DNA of 64,000 nucleotides from Deltaproteobacteria bacterium (GTDB lineage Bacteria; Myxococcota; JACRCW01): positions 1 to 64,000 of the forward strand of contig JACRCW010000081.1 in assembly GCA_016218805.1 (NCBI GenBank). Direction: 5' to 3'. Below, in pieces: positions 24,742 through 33,931 of the stretch. Each line of letters opens with the position of its first letter. Position 1 is the stretch's first letter. The notes beneath the pieces are model-generated. The model searched no databases, was not told where the DNA came from, and was given only the letters and a program-made list of their open reading frames with translations. Made by a program: the position numbers and the translations under genes.

Positions 24742-25971
24742 ATGACCGCTGTGTCGCCTCCGATGCCGGATCAACACATCTCGCAGGTGCTGGGGCTGGA
24801 TGGCCGTGCCCGCCGGTGGCGACGTGCGGCCTGGGTGGTGGTGGCCGGCGTGCTGGTGGCGGTGGGGTCCGCGTATGCATGGCGGACCGTGCAAGGCCGG
24901 ACCGCGCGAATCCCCGGTTATGAAACGGGCGTGGCGGAGCGTGGTGACCTCACCGTTGCCGTGACCGCCACGGGGCGCCTGGAGCCGGCCAACCGCGTGC
25001 AGGTTGGCGCGGAGATCAGCGGCCGCATTGCTGAGGTGAAAGCGGACTTCAACCACCGCGTCACGCGCGGGCAGGTGCTGGCGGAACTGGACACTGAGCA
25101 GCTGCGCATCCGCGTGGACGAGGTCCGCGCGGCGGTGGCGCTGGCCAAGGCCGCGGTGGCGCAGGCCGACGCGACGCTGCTGGACACCACGGCCACCCAG
25201 CAGCGCGTGGAGCAGTTGCACCAGCGCCAGATGGTCTCCGATGCAGAGGACGGTGCGGCGACGGCGGCGCTGGCGCGGGCGCGGGCGATGAAAGCGAGCG
25301 CGTTGGCCCAGGTGCAGAGCGCCGAAGCCGCGTTGGCTGCCGCGAACTCCGCGCTGCGCCGCGCCGTGGTTCGCTCCCCCATCAGCGGCATTGTCCTGTC
25401 ACGCACGGTGGAGCGCGGGCAGACGGTGATTGCCGCGCTCCAGGCGCCGGTGCTGTTCACCATTGCGGAGGATCTTGCGCAGATGCGGCTGCACACCAAC
25501 GTGGACGAAGCCGACGTGGGCCGCGTGCGCGAAGGTCAGCGCGCGACCTTCACGGTGGACGCCTACCCGGGCAAGACGTTTGACGCGGTGATCATTGAAG
25601 TGCGGCACGAGCCGCTGTTGGTGCAAAACGTGGTCACGTACGACGCGGTGCTGTCCGTGGCCAACCCGGACCTGCTGCTGCGTCCCGGCATGACCGCCAC
25701 GGCATCCATCCAGACGGACACGCACACGGACGTGTTGCTGGTGCCCAACGCGGCGCTGCGGTGGGCGCCGGCCACCACCGCGCAGGAGCAGGAGGCGGAG
25801 AAGAAGAAGGCGCTCAAGCGGCAGGAGGGCGTGTGGACGGTGGCGGACGGAGTGCTGCGGCGCATCCCGGTGGTGCCCGGCGTCAGTGACGGAGCGCGCA
25901 CCGAGGTCGTCGGCGGGAGCCTGGAGGAGGGAACGCCCGTCATCCTGGCGCTGCAGAAGGTGGCGCCGTGA
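24742..25971 (+). CDS. MacA-like periplasmic adaptor (HlyD family)
   Basis: A 409-residue membrane-fusion protein. One N-terminal membrane segment (AAWVVVAGVLVAVGSAYAW), a first lipoyl/barrel half (GRLEPANRVQVGAEISGRIA), an alpha-helical hairpin (about 125-200, Ala-rich), and the second half with RAVVRSPISGIVLSRTVERG and a beta-barrel domain. It bridges an inner-membrane ABC transporter to an outer-membrane TolC-like channel. The ATG at 24742 is preceded by GGGAGG; GTGs at 24733/24736 are too close to it. The stop overlaps the start of the ATPase gene (GTGA). No TolC homologue is in the window, so the channel must be encoded elsewhere. Confidence 0.87.
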   Translation: MTAVSPPMPDQHISQVLGLDGRARRWRRAAWVVVAGVLVAVGSAYAWRTVQGRTARIPGYETGVAERGDLTVAVTATGRLEPANRVQVGAEISGRIAEVKADFNHRVTRGQVLAELDTEQLRIRVDEVRAAVALAKAAVAQADATLLDTTATQQRVEQLHQRQMVSDAEDGAATAALARARAMKASALAQVQSAEAALAAANSALRRAVVRSPISGIVLSRTVERGQTVIAALQAPVLFTIAEDLAQMRLHTNVDEADVGRVREGQRATFTVDAYPGKTFDAVIIEVRHEPLLVQNVVTYDAVLSVANPDLLLRPGMTATASIQTDTHTDVLLVPNAALRWAPATTAQEQEAEKKKALKRQEGVWTVADGVLRRIPVVPGVSDGARTEVVGGSLEEGTPVILALQKVAP

Positions 25972-26681
25972 TTGCGGTCCGCGCGGAGCTGCCGGCGCCG
26001 CCGCTGGTGGAGTTGCAGGGCGTGGACAAGGTGTACGGGCGTGGCGATGCCGAGGTGCACGCGCTGCGCGGGGTGGACCTGGGGATCAGCGCGGGGGAGT
26101 TTGTGGCGATCATGGGAGCGTCCGGCTCCGGCAAGTCCACGTGCATGAACATCCTGGGCTGCCTGGATGTGCCCACTTCCGGGCGCTACCTGTTCCGCGG
26201 CGTTGACGTGGCGACGTTGACGCACGACCAGCGCGCGTTGCTGCGGCGCAATTTCATTGGATTTGTCTTCCAGGGCTACAACCTGCTGCCGCGCACGTCC
26301 GCGGTGGAGAACGTGGAGCTGCCGCTGACCTACCGCGGTGTGGAGCGCGCGGAACGGCACCGGCGCGCGCTGGCCGCCCTGCGTGACGTGGGACTGGAGG
26401 GGCGCGAGCTGCACACCGCGGCCGAGCTGTCCGGTGGGCAGCAGCAGCGCGTGGCCATTGCGCGCGCCATTGTGAGCGGCCCGGACCTGCTGCTGGCAGA
26501 CGAGCCAACGGGCAACCTGGACACCGCGCGCTCGCTGGAGCTGATGCGCCTCATCACCACGCTCAACCAGGAACGCGGGCTCACCGTCATCATGGTGACC
26601 CACGAGAACGACATTGCGGCGTTTGCCTCCCGGGTGATCCGCTTCCGGGATGGCGCCGTGGTGCCGGGGAAGGGGGCCTGA
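25968..26681 (+). CDS. MacB/LolD-type ABC transporter ATPase
   Basis: A 237-residue nucleotide-binding subunit. Walker A is GASGSGKST (50-58), the Q-loop is FVFQGYNLLP, the signature LSGGQQQR (154-161), Walker B LLLADEP (174-180) and the H-loop MVTHEND. The LGCLDVPTSG and NLLPRTSAVENVELPL segments are diagnostic of the MacB/LolD/FtsE branch. It is coupled by overlapping codons to both neighbours. Here the ATPase and permease are separate genes rather than fused as in E. coli MacB. Confidence 0.92.
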   Translation: MIAVRAELPAPPLVELQGVDKVYGRGDAEVHALRGVDLGISAGEFVAIMGASGSGKSTCMNILGCLDVPTSGRYLFRGVDVATLTHDQRALLRRNFIGFVFQGYNLLPRTSAVENVELPLTYRGVERAERHRRALAALRDVGLEGRELHTAAELSGGQQQRVAIARAIVSGPDLLLADEPTGNLDTARSLELMRLITTLNQERGLTVIMVTHENDIAAFASRVIRFRDGAVVPGKGA

Positions 26682-27889
26682 TGTTCCTCACCAGTGCGTT
26701 CCAGATGGCCGCCCGCCAGATCCGGCGCCACGGCATGCGGTCCGCGCTGACCACGCTCGGCGTGGTCATTGGCACCGCCGCGGTCATTGCCATGGTCACG
26801 CTGGGACGCGGCACCACGGCGCGCATCAGCGACGAGATAGGCAAGATTGGGCGCAACCTGCTGTTTGTGGCGCCGGGCGCGCCGCGCCACGGGGCGGCGC
26901 ACGGGCGGGTCACCGCGTTTGCGCTGGAGGATGCGCGGGCCATTGCGCGCGAAGTGCGCGGGCTGGTGGCGGTGGCGCCCACCGCCATGGCGCCGGTGCT
27001 GGCGGTGTACGGGAACAACAACTGGCGCACCATGCTCAGCGGCGTGGACCACAACTTCCTCGTCGTGCGCGAATGGACGCTGGCCACCGGCCGCGCATTC
27101 CAGGCGGGAGAAGAACGCTCCGGCGCGGCGGTCTGCATCCTGGGTGACACCGTGCGCGGGAACCTGTTTGTCGGCGAGGAACCCCTGGGGCGGAGCATCC
27201 GCGTGGCCAACGTGTCCTGCGAGGTGATTGGTGTGCTGGCATCCCGCGGGCGGTCCACCATGGGCGAGGACCAGGATGACCTGGTGCTGATGCCGCTGCT
27301 GGCGGTGCAGCGCCGCATTGCCGGGAACCAGGACGTGGGCGCCATTCTGGTGTCCGCCGCGGACGGCGAGTCCACCGCGCGCATCCAGGAGGACATCACG
27401 CGGCTCATGCGCCAGCGGCGGCACATCACGGGTGACAAGGAGGACGACTTTGCGGTGCGCGACCTCAAGGAACTGGCGGACCTGGCCGCGCGCACCACGG
27501 GCATCCTGACGACGCTGCTGGCCGCCATTGCCGCGGTCAGCCTGCTGGTGGGCGGCATTGGCATCATGAACATCATGCTGGTGAGCGTGACGGAGCGGAC
27601 GCGCGAGATCGGCATCCGGCTCGCCATTGGCGCGCGCGCGCGAGAGATCCTGCTGCAGTTCCTCATTGAGGCGGTGGTGCTCTCCGCCATGGGTGGCGTG
27701 CTGGGTATCGGGGTGGGCCTGGGCGGGTCCTACCTGGCCGCCCGGGCGCTGGAACTGCCGTTCGTCATTGACGTGCCCATCGTGATCATCGCGTTCGTGT
27801 TTTCGGCCGCGGTGGGCGTGTCGTTCGGGTTCTTCCCGGCGCGCAAGGCGGCACGGCTGGATCCCATTGTGGCGCTGCGGTTTGAGTAG
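26681..27889 (+). CDS. MacB-type ABC transporter permease
   Basis: A 402-residue permease of the FtsX/MacB type: one N-terminal TM (RSALTTLGVVIGTAAVIAMV), a large periplasmic MacB core domain (about 45-265), then three TMs (ILTTLLAAIAAVSLLVGGIG; VLSAMGGVLGIGVGLGG; VIIAFVFSAAVGVSFGFFP). The TERTREIGIRLAIGARAREI coupling helix is typical. The ATG overlaps the ATPase stop by one base. With its partners it should expel lipopeptides, macrolides or a small peptide through a TolC-like channel by the mechanotransmission mechanism known for MacAB. The natural substrate here is unknown. Confidence 0.9.
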   Translation: MFLTSAFQMAARQIRRHGMRSALTTLGVVIGTAAVIAMVTLGRGTTARISDEIGKIGRNLLFVAPGAPRHGAAHGRVTAFALEDARAIAREVRGLVAVAPTAMAPVLAVYGNNNWRTMLSGVDHNFLVVREWTLATGRAFQAGEERSGAAVCILGDTVRGNLFVGEEPLGRSIRVANVSCEVIGVLASRGRSTMGEDQDDLVLMPLLAVQRRIAGNQDVGAILVSAADGESTARIQEDITRLMRQRRHITGDKEDDFAVRDLKELADLAARTTGILTTLLAAIAAVSLLVGGIGIMNIMLVSVTERTREIGIRLAIGARAREILLQFLIEAVVLSAMGGVLGIGVGLGGSYLAARALELPFVIDVPIVIIAFVFSAAVGVSFGFFPARKAARLDPIVALRFE

Positions 27890-27894
27890 GAACG

Positions 27895-30309
27895 TCAAAA
27901 GCCCACGCGCACCTGCGCGCGCGCGTTCACGCCCGGTTGCCACGTGGCACTGCCGTGCAGGCGGTAGGGCTCGTCCAGGATGTTCTCCACCAGCAGGTCC
28001 ACGCCGGAGCGCGCGGTGATCTGGTAGCCCGCGCCCGCGTGGAAGATGAAGGACTGCGGCGTCCCCGTGGGGTCATACGCGGGTGAGAGGCGGTCAATGT
28101 CCGCCAGGCGGCGTGCGGGCAGCGCCATGCGGCATTGCGCGGTTCCGTAGAACCCCAGCGGGGCGACGTAGCTGATGTGCAGCGCGCCAAACGGCGGCGG
28201 GTGACCGGGCAGCGCCTGGGACGAGCGCAGCCGCTGCGCGAGCACCAGGGAAAACCAACCGCCGACGTGCAGGTGGCTCACCAGCCGCGCGTCCGCCCAC
28301 GCGTCCCCGCCCAGCAGGACCGCGTCACCGCCGCTGCGCCGCTCATAGACCGGCAGGCCGTCCACAAAGTCCTGCTCCTCGTAGCGGGACGCCACGCGCT
28401 CGGGCGCGCCGTTCCACCGCGTGGCATACAGGCTCGCCTGCAGCGCCATGCGCCCCGCGCGCACGCGCACCGTGGAGTCGGCCGTCAGCGCGCTCTCCGG
28501 CCGCACGTGCTGGGGCCGCGAGTACTCAAAGCCCACGTCGGAAATGGTGCGCCCCGAGAGGTCCAGCAGCCCCGGGGCGTGGTAGCCGTGCAACAGTGAC
28601 GCGGCGACAAACCCGCGGTCACCGAGCAGGAACAGCAGTTGCGCGCTGGCCGTGGGTTCAACGTAGACGCGCGAGAAACCGTTGGGGTCACGGTCCGCCG
28701 CGGGCAGCGACGCGCGGTGCACGGCCGCGCGTGCGGCCACGCGCAGCACCAGCGCCTGGAACAGCCACGTTTCCAGCGTGCCGTGCAGGGACAGGGATGT
28801 ATGCGTGGATCCGTCGGGCAGGCGTGACCGCGTGGGCAGCCGCGTGCCCAGGCCCGGTACCTCCCCCAGCTCCCCGCGCATCTGCGTGCGCCAGAAGCGG
28901 CTCTGCACCATGTCGTGCTGCGCATCCGTGCCCAGCGCAAAGCGCGTGGCCACCGGTCCCAGCGCCCACAGCGGCGTGCTTCCGCGTGCCTGGGCCTGCA
29001 GCATGTTGACGTCGTCCTGCATGCGGTCGATCACCAGCGAATAGAAGTCCACCCGCGACAGCGTCTGCCATTGCCGCTGCCACGCCACGCCGACCTGCAG
29101 CTCCTCAAAGAACCGCGGCCGCACCGTCAGGCGGGCGAAGGCCAGGTCGCGGTTCAGCTCGTCGTAGAGCGTGCAGTCGTAGATGGGCTCGCCGGCACGA
29201 CGTGGGCGGCAACGCGTGCCCAGCGGCAGGTGCGTGACGCGGGCCGCGTCGTAGCCCGCGTCCACCTGCTGGCGCAGGAACACCGCACGGGCGCGCGCGG
29301 ACACGTGCATGGGCACATACCCCGTCCGCTCCTGCACGCCTTCGCCGCGGCCCGCGCGCACGTCCTGGTGGTCCTCCAACGTGGCGGCAACGGACGCGGA
29401 CGCCGGGCCCATCCCGCCGGCCAGATGCAGGCGCAGCCCGCGTCCCTGGTCCGCCGACTGGTAGAACCCCGCGGCCAGCGCATGCACGGTGAGATCCGCG
29501 CCGTGCTCCGCCGACCGCGACGTCAACGCGAGCACGCCCCCCATGGCGCCGTCCCCCGCCCACGCGCCATCCGCGGACGGCACCAGCTCCGCGCTCTCCA
29601 GGCCCCATCCGTCCACGGTGGCCAGGTAAGGCATCCAACCGTCACCCCACGTGGCGTTGTTGAGACGGAATCCGTCCACCAGGACGCCCACGCGGCCCGC
29701 ACCCAGGCCGCGGATCACCGGCGCACCCACCGCCACCGCGGAACGCGTCAGCCACACGCCGGGCAGCCGGCCCACCACGTCCGAACCCACCGTGCCGCCC
29801 GAGCGCAGGATCTCATCCCCCGTGAGCGCGTGATGCGTGCGGCCCAATTGCGTGACGGGCGTGGGCAGCCCGGTGGTCAGGCTCGTCGTCGGCACCGGGG
29901 CCTGCACCACGTCCAGCTCCGGCCCCAGCGGCAGCGCCAGCAACAGCCGCGGCAGGGACAGGCCAAACTCGCCGCCGTCCGCGCGTTCCGCCTCACCAAC
30001 GGGCGGGATGACCACGTACGCGGGACCCGCATCAGCCAGCAGCGGAGCAAGCGTGCCCTCGGCGTACGGATGGATGGGCCGCGGTCCGGGCACGCCTCCG
30101 TCGGACGCGGCCGCCTGAAGGAAGCGGCGGTCGGGTCCCGCGGGTGGGTCGGTGGGCAGCGGCTCGCGGCGCACGGCGGGGCCGTCCAGCCAGACGGATG
30201 ATGGCACCGGATCCGCGTTGCCCGGGGCACCGCCGTCCACGCCCCACGAGGCCGCCGTGCACATCACGGCGCTGCTGATCAGGCCGAGCACAGCGCGGGA
30301 GCCTGCCAC
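27895..30309 (-). CDS. TonB-dependent outer-membrane receptor
   Basis: An 804-residue protein beginning at GTG 30309, with a signal-like N-terminus (AVLGLISSAVMCTAASWG). A proline/acidic extension (about 25-150) precedes a plug domain (LTGDEILRSGGTVGSDVVGR, GAPVIRGLGAGRVGVLVDG). A 22-strand-type barrel follows, ending with aromatic-rich strands, the NILDEPYRLHGSATWQPG closing motif and a final RVGF with C-terminal Phe. A standard TonB box near the mature N-terminus is not obvious. It imports a siderophore, cobalamin, metal or carbohydrate using ExbBD-TonB energy. It lies downstream of a spermidine-synthase-like gene with a 37-base gap, and converges on the MacAB-type operon. Confidence 0.88.
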   Translation of the reverse strand: MAGSRAVLGLISSAVMCTAASWGVDGGAPGNADPVPSSVWLDGPAVRREPLPTDPPAGPDRRFLQAAASDGGVPGPRPIHPYAEGTLAPLLADAGPAYVVIPPVGEAERADGGEFGLSLPRLLLALPLGPELDVVQAPVPTTSLTTGLPTPVTQLGRTHHALTGDEILRSGGTVGSDVVGRLPGVWLTRSAVAVGAPVIRGLGAGRVGVLVDGFRLNNATWGDGWMPYLATVDGWGLESAELVPSADGAWAGDGAMGGVLALTSRSAEHGADLTVHALAAGFYQSADQGRGLRLHLAGGMGPASASVAATLEDHQDVRAGRGEGVQERTGYVPMHVSARARAVFLRQQVDAGYDAARVTHLPLGTRCRPRRAGEPIYDCTLYDELNRDLAFARLTVRPRFFEELQVGVAWQRQWQTLSRVDFYSLVIDRMQDDVNMLQAQARGSTPLWALGPVATRFALGTDAQHDMVQSRFWRTQMRGELGEVPGLGTRLPTRSRLPDGSTHTSLSLHGTLETWLFQALVLRVAARAAVHRASLPAADRDPNGFSRVYVEPTASAQLLFLLGDRGFVAASLLHGYHAPGLLDLSGRTISDVGFEYSRPQHVRPESALTADSTVRVRAGRMALQASLYATRWNGAPERVASRYEEQDFVDGLPVYERRSGGDAVLLGGDAWADARLVSHLHVGGWFSLVLAQRLRSSQALPGHPPPFGALHISYVAPLGFYGTAQCRMALPARRLADIDRLSPAYDPTGTPQSFIFHAGAGYQITARSGVDLLVENILDEPYRLHGSATWQPGVNARAQVRVGF

Positions 30310-30346
30310 GGGTGCCCCCGCGGGTGCACGCCCGTCGACGACGCGG

Positions 30347-31129
30347 TCAGGCGGCGGGCCAGGAACCGCCGATCATGGCCCGCACCCGCGCCATGGCGCG
30401 GGCAGCCTGGGGCGGAAGCGCACGCATGTGGCCGGAGACGGCGGCCAGCGGCCGCGCGCGTGCCAGTCCGCAGAGGATGGCGTTGTGGCCCAGCGCGGGA
30501 ATCAGCTCCACCGTCGTGGGGAACTCGCGCGCGAACAGCGCGCGTGCGGTGGTGCGCAACCGCGCGTGGGCGCTGTCCGTGAACACGTTGCACGCCACCA
30601 TGCCGCCGGCCCGCAGTCCCGCGCGCAGCCGCCGCACCAGCTCGTCGTTGATCTCTGCGGTGCGGGATGCCTCGCCCGCAGCCAGGAACGCGTCGTCGAG
30701 GATCACGTCATAGGAGCCGCGCGCGGCCTCCACGTGCGCGTACCCGTCGCCCACCACCACGCGCGCACCCGTGTCCGCCAGCGCGAAGTGATCACGCGTG
30801 ATGTCCACCAGCGCCGGGTCAATCTCCGCGGCGGTGAGTTCCACCCGCGGAAGCATCAGGCGCAGCGCGTGGAGCACCGTCCCCCCGCCCAGACCGATGA
30901 GCAGCACGCGCAGGCCGGCGCCCTGGTTGGCGGCCAGCGGGTGATACAGCGGAGCCGCGGCCAGCGCGTCCCAGGCGTAGCCCCAGAAGCGCCGCACCGG
31001 GTTGTAGGACGCGTAGGTGGCGCCCTCCACTTCAAGGTGGCGCGACCGTCCGCGCCCCACCACGGTGGCGGTGTTGAACGCGGTGCGCACGCGCGCCAAG
31101 ATCTGTCGGCCCTGCTTGCCCGTTGTCAT
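30347..31129 (-). CDS. Spermidine-synthase-fold methyltransferase-like protein
   Basis: A 260-residue protein with the spermidine synthase / SAM-methyltransferase Rossmann core: VLLIGLGGGTVLHALRLMLP (motif I), AEIDPALVDITRDHF (acidic cofactor residue), VVVGDGYAHVEAA and YDVILDDAF. It has an N-terminal HLEVEGATYASYNP segment as in the bacterial spermidine-synthase-like proteins that lack clear aminopropyltransferase function. Such genes are common in Myxococcota and rarely characterised. It is upstream of, and probably cotranscribed with, the TonB receptor. It is divergent from the gene at 31177. Confidence 0.72.
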   Translation of the reverse strand: MTTGKQGRQILARVRTAFNTATVVGRGRSRHLEVEGATYASYNPVRRFWGYAWDALAAAPLYHPLAANQGAGLRVLLIGLGGGTVLHALRLMLPRVELTAAEIDPALVDITRDHFALADTGARVVVGDGYAHVEAARGSYDVILDDAFLAAGEASRTAEINDELVRRLRAGLRAGGMVACNVFTDSAHARLRTTARALFAREFPTTVELIPALGHNAILCGLARARPLAAVSGHMRALPPQAARAMARVRAMIGGSWPAA

Positions 31130-31176
31130 CGACGTGCGCGGTAGCCGCGGTGGGACCGCCGCGTCAAAGGAGACCG

Positions 31177-32007
31177 ATGCGCTTTGCCACCGTCCTCACC
31201 CTGCTGGCCCTGGCCACCGGGAACGCGCGTGCTGACGAGGACGCACCCGCCGCCGCGGAGGAGGCCACGCCGCCCGCTGCCGAGCCCGAGCCCGCGCCAC
31301 CGGCAGCGCTGCCCCCCGAGGAGACTCCGCCGGAACCGGAGGCCCCCGCGCCCCAAGCAGAGCCCGCCGGGGACCCGCCTCTGGACCCGTCCGCCCCGCT
31401 GCAGCGGTTCCGCAGAGCCACCAGCCGCTGGACGCGCTCAGCCGACGAGGAGCCGGCATCGCCGCCGGCGGGTTCTGACGACGTTCCGGCGGCCGCAGCG
31501 CCGGAGCCGCAGGACGGCGGACCCTCGCTGCAGCTCCGCCTTCGCAACGGGCAGGTGGTGGACGGGGTGGTGGTGGCCCAGACCGCGGAGGGCTGGGTGC
31601 TGCGCCTGCCGGGCGGGGAGACGCGCTTCTTTGACCGGCTGGACGTGGTGTCTGACAGCGGGCCGCGCCCGGAGCGCCCCTCCATGGCGCAGAAGGTGGT
31701 GCTTTCCGCCAGCCTCATCTGGCCGGGCGCAGGCCAGGTGCTCTACGGCGGGCTGGTGCAGCACGGACCGCCGTGGCAGCGGTCCGCGCTTGTCGTGGGT
31801 GTGCTGCTGGTGGCGGTGGCGGTGGTGGGCGCGCTGGTGGCCGGCGTGGGCATCACCGTGGGACTGGCCGCACCCACGGTGGCGGTGGAGGGCATCACGC
31901 TGCTGGGTGGACCGCTCAACCCCATCACGCTGGCGGGCGCGGTGGCCGTGGTGCTGGCGGCGGCGGTGGGTCTGCTGGACGCAGGCGCGCGTGTGATCCT
32001 GGATTGA
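31177..32007 (+). CDS. Exported Pro/Ala/Glu-rich membrane protein
   Basis: A 276-residue protein starting at ATG 31177 after AAAGGAGA. Signal peptide MRFATVLTLLALATGNARA, then an acidic Pro-rich linker (about 20-115). A small beta domain follows (LQLRLRNGQVVDGVVVAQTA then GWVLRLPGGETRFFDRLDVV), resembling an Sm/LSM-like fold. The C-terminus has two or three hydrophobic segments (SLIWPGAGQVLYGG, ALVVGVLLVAVAVVGALVAG, LAGAVAVVLAAAVGLL). The LIWPGAGQ-x-LYG pattern occurs in many small predicted membrane proteins of Bacteria. Function unknown; topology suggests a linker exposed in the periplasm. Confidence 0.65.
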   Translation: MRFATVLTLLALATGNARADEDAPAAAEEATPPAAEPEPAPPAALPPEETPPEPEAPAPQAEPAGDPPLDPSAPLQRFRRATSRWTRSADEEPASPPAGSDDVPAAAAPEPQDGGPSLQLRLRNGQVVDGVVVAQTAEGWVLRLPGGETRFFDRLDVVSDSGPRPERPSMAQKVVLSASLIWPGAGQVLYGGLVQHGPPWQRSALVVGVLLVAVAVVGALVAGVGITVGLAAPTVAVEGITLLGGPLNPITLAGAVAVVLAAAVGLLDAGARVILD

Positions 32008-32012
32008 CGTTC

Positions 32013-33794
32013 TTACGCGGTGGCGCGTGACTGCGTGCGGAACCACTTGAGGAAGTCCCGCTCCGCCGCGGTGAGCAGCGCGCGGTCCACCAGCCGCGCG
32101 TCCAGCGGCGAAAACGTCAGCGGCTTCACCCGCAGGAAGCCCGCGTGCGCCGGGTGCTCCTCCAGCGTGCACAGGTTCTCAATGCGGATGCCGCCCCAGC
32201 CCGGCACGTAGAGCCCGGGCTCAATGGAGAACACGTAGCCCACGCCCAGCGGCATCACGGAACGCATGTTGATGGACGGTGGCGCTTCATGGACGTTGAT
32301 GCCCACGCCGTGACCGGTGCCGTGGTTGTAGTTGAGCCCCTGGTCCCACATGGGCTTGCGCGTGATGGCATCCAGCGAAATGCCCGGCGCACCTGCGGGC
32401 ACCACCGCCGTCATCCCGGCAATGGCCGCCTTCAGCACCATGGTATACGCGCGGCATTGCTCCGCGTTGCCACGCACCTTGGGTCCGCCGACAAGAAACG
32501 TGCGCGTCAGGTCGGTCGCGTAGCCCTCGTCGTAGTAGGCGCCGGTGTCCAGCAGCATCAGCTCACCGCGCTGGATCACGCGCTCCGGGGACGGATGGCT
32601 GTAGTGGATGATGGCGCCGTTGGCGCCCGCGGCGGAGATCACCTTGAAGGACAGCCCCACCGCGCCGGAGCGGCGGAACGTCTTCTCCACGCGCGCGGCA
32701 AACTCCGCTTCTGTCACCGGCGTGCCCTTCTCAACGGAGCTGCACAGCCAGCGGGCGGCCTGGCTCACCACGCGGTCCGCGGTGCGGAAGGCCTCCACCA
32801 TGCGCGCCAGCTCCTCGGGGGTCTTGCGCGCCTTCATCTCCGTCAGCGGCGAGGCCGCCTGCACCGGCTCAAACCCCGCCTTCCTGAGCAGCTGGCGCGT
32901 GGCCTCCGTGGATCCCATGGGGTCCACGCCGGCCTTGCGTCCCGGCCCCGCAATGCGCGCCAGCGCTTCGGGGAACTCCTGCTCGGTGACAAACGAGAAC
33001 ACCCGCCGCGCATCCCGCAGCTCCTGCGCCGCGGGCCGCGTGTGCAGGCACACCAGCGCGCCCGCCCGCCCCACCGCGCCCATGCCCTTGAACGTTGCCT
33101 GGAAGGGCAGTTCGTCCGCGCGCAGGTTGGCCAGGTAGGCCAGGTCATCCAGCCGCTCCACCAGCAGCACGTCCAGCCCCGCGTCCACCAGCGCTTTCTG
33201 GATGGCCTCCACCTTCTGCGCGGAGGTCCGCCCCACGCGGCTCTCGTCCAGCACGCGCAGTGTTCCGGGGGACGCCTTGACCGGACCGCGCAACTCCTCA
33301 ACGGGCGAGGGGGTCAGCGGAACCACGGAGCCCCCCAGCGGGACGACCAGACGGTCCAGCGTGTCCTTCTCACCCACGGTGAAGCGCTCCGCCTCCGCGC
33401 CCACGGCCTTCACGCGGCCGGCCTTCAGGCGCTCCTGCAGCGCGCTGCACAGGCCGGTGAAGATGGGCTCCGTCATGGACAGCTTGAGGACAGTCCAGTC
33501 CGGCGTGACCTCCTGCTCCGCCTGCAGGTGGTAGCGCCCGTCCACGGCGATGAGCGCCTCGTCCGCGGTCACCAGCGCGTCACCCATGGAACCGGTGAAA
33601 CCCGTGAGCCACTGCCGCGTGGATTCCGCCTCGGGCACGTACTCGTTGAGGTAGCGGTCGGTGGACCGCACCATCAGCGCGTCCAGGCCGCGGGTCTTCA
33701 TCGTCTCGCGGAGCCTGCCCAGCCGGAGCCCAAGCTCCGCGCCGTCTCCACGCTTGCCGTGCGTCGTATTGGGAGTGGCCTGCGTCGTCGTCAT
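32013..33794 (-). CDS. Xaa-Pro aminopeptidase (M24B family)
   Basis: A 593-residue peptidase with two N-terminal creatinase-like domains and a C-terminal pita-bread domain, the size of the eukaryotic-type XPNPEP1 rather than the 440-residue PepP. The five metal ligands are visible: Asp416 (LLDTGAYY), Asp428 (YATDLTRTF), His495 (HGTGHGVG), Glu525 (SIEPGLY) and Glu539 (RIENL). It removes N-terminal residues before proline in the cytoplasm, using two Mn/Zn ions. The N-terminal MTTTQATPNTTHGKRGDGAE extension is disordered. It stands alone, divergent from the quinone reductase and convergent with the gene at 31177. Confidence 0.9.
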   Translation of the reverse strand: MTTTQATPNTTHGKRGDGAELGLRLGRLRETMKTRGLDALMVRSTDRYLNEYVPEAESTRQWLTGFTGSMGDALVTADEALIAVDGRYHLQAEQEVTPDWTVLKLSMTEPIFTGLCSALQERLKAGRVKAVGAEAERFTVGEKDTLDRLVVPLGGSVVPLTPSPVEELRGPVKASPGTLRVLDESRVGRTSAQKVEAIQKALVDAGLDVLLVERLDDLAYLANLRADELPFQATFKGMGAVGRAGALVCLHTRPAAQELRDARRVFSFVTEQEFPEALARIAGPGRKAGVDPMGSTEATRQLLRKAGFEPVQAASPLTEMKARKTPEELARMVEAFRTADRVVSQAARWLCSSVEKGTPVTEAEFAARVEKTFRRSGAVGLSFKVISAAGANGAIIHYSHPSPERVIQRGELMLLDTGAYYDEGYATDLTRTFLVGGPKVRGNAEQCRAYTMVLKAAIAGMTAVVPAGAPGISLDAITRKPMWDQGLNYNHGTGHGVGINVHEAPPSINMRSVMPLGVGYVFSIEPGLYVPGWGGIRIENLCTLEEHPAHAGFLRVKPLTFSPLDARLVDRALLTAAERDFLKWFRTQSRATA

Positions 33795-33931
33795 GTGTCG
33801 CCTCCGTGCGCGGGTGCGGCGGCGTTTTGGCGTCTTTCACCCTCCAAGACAAGCGGCCGGCCCGGCCAGGGGGTCCGCGGTGCAGGCGCAGGACGTTGCC
33901 AGCGCGGGCCGGTTGGCCGCAGCATGCCCGC

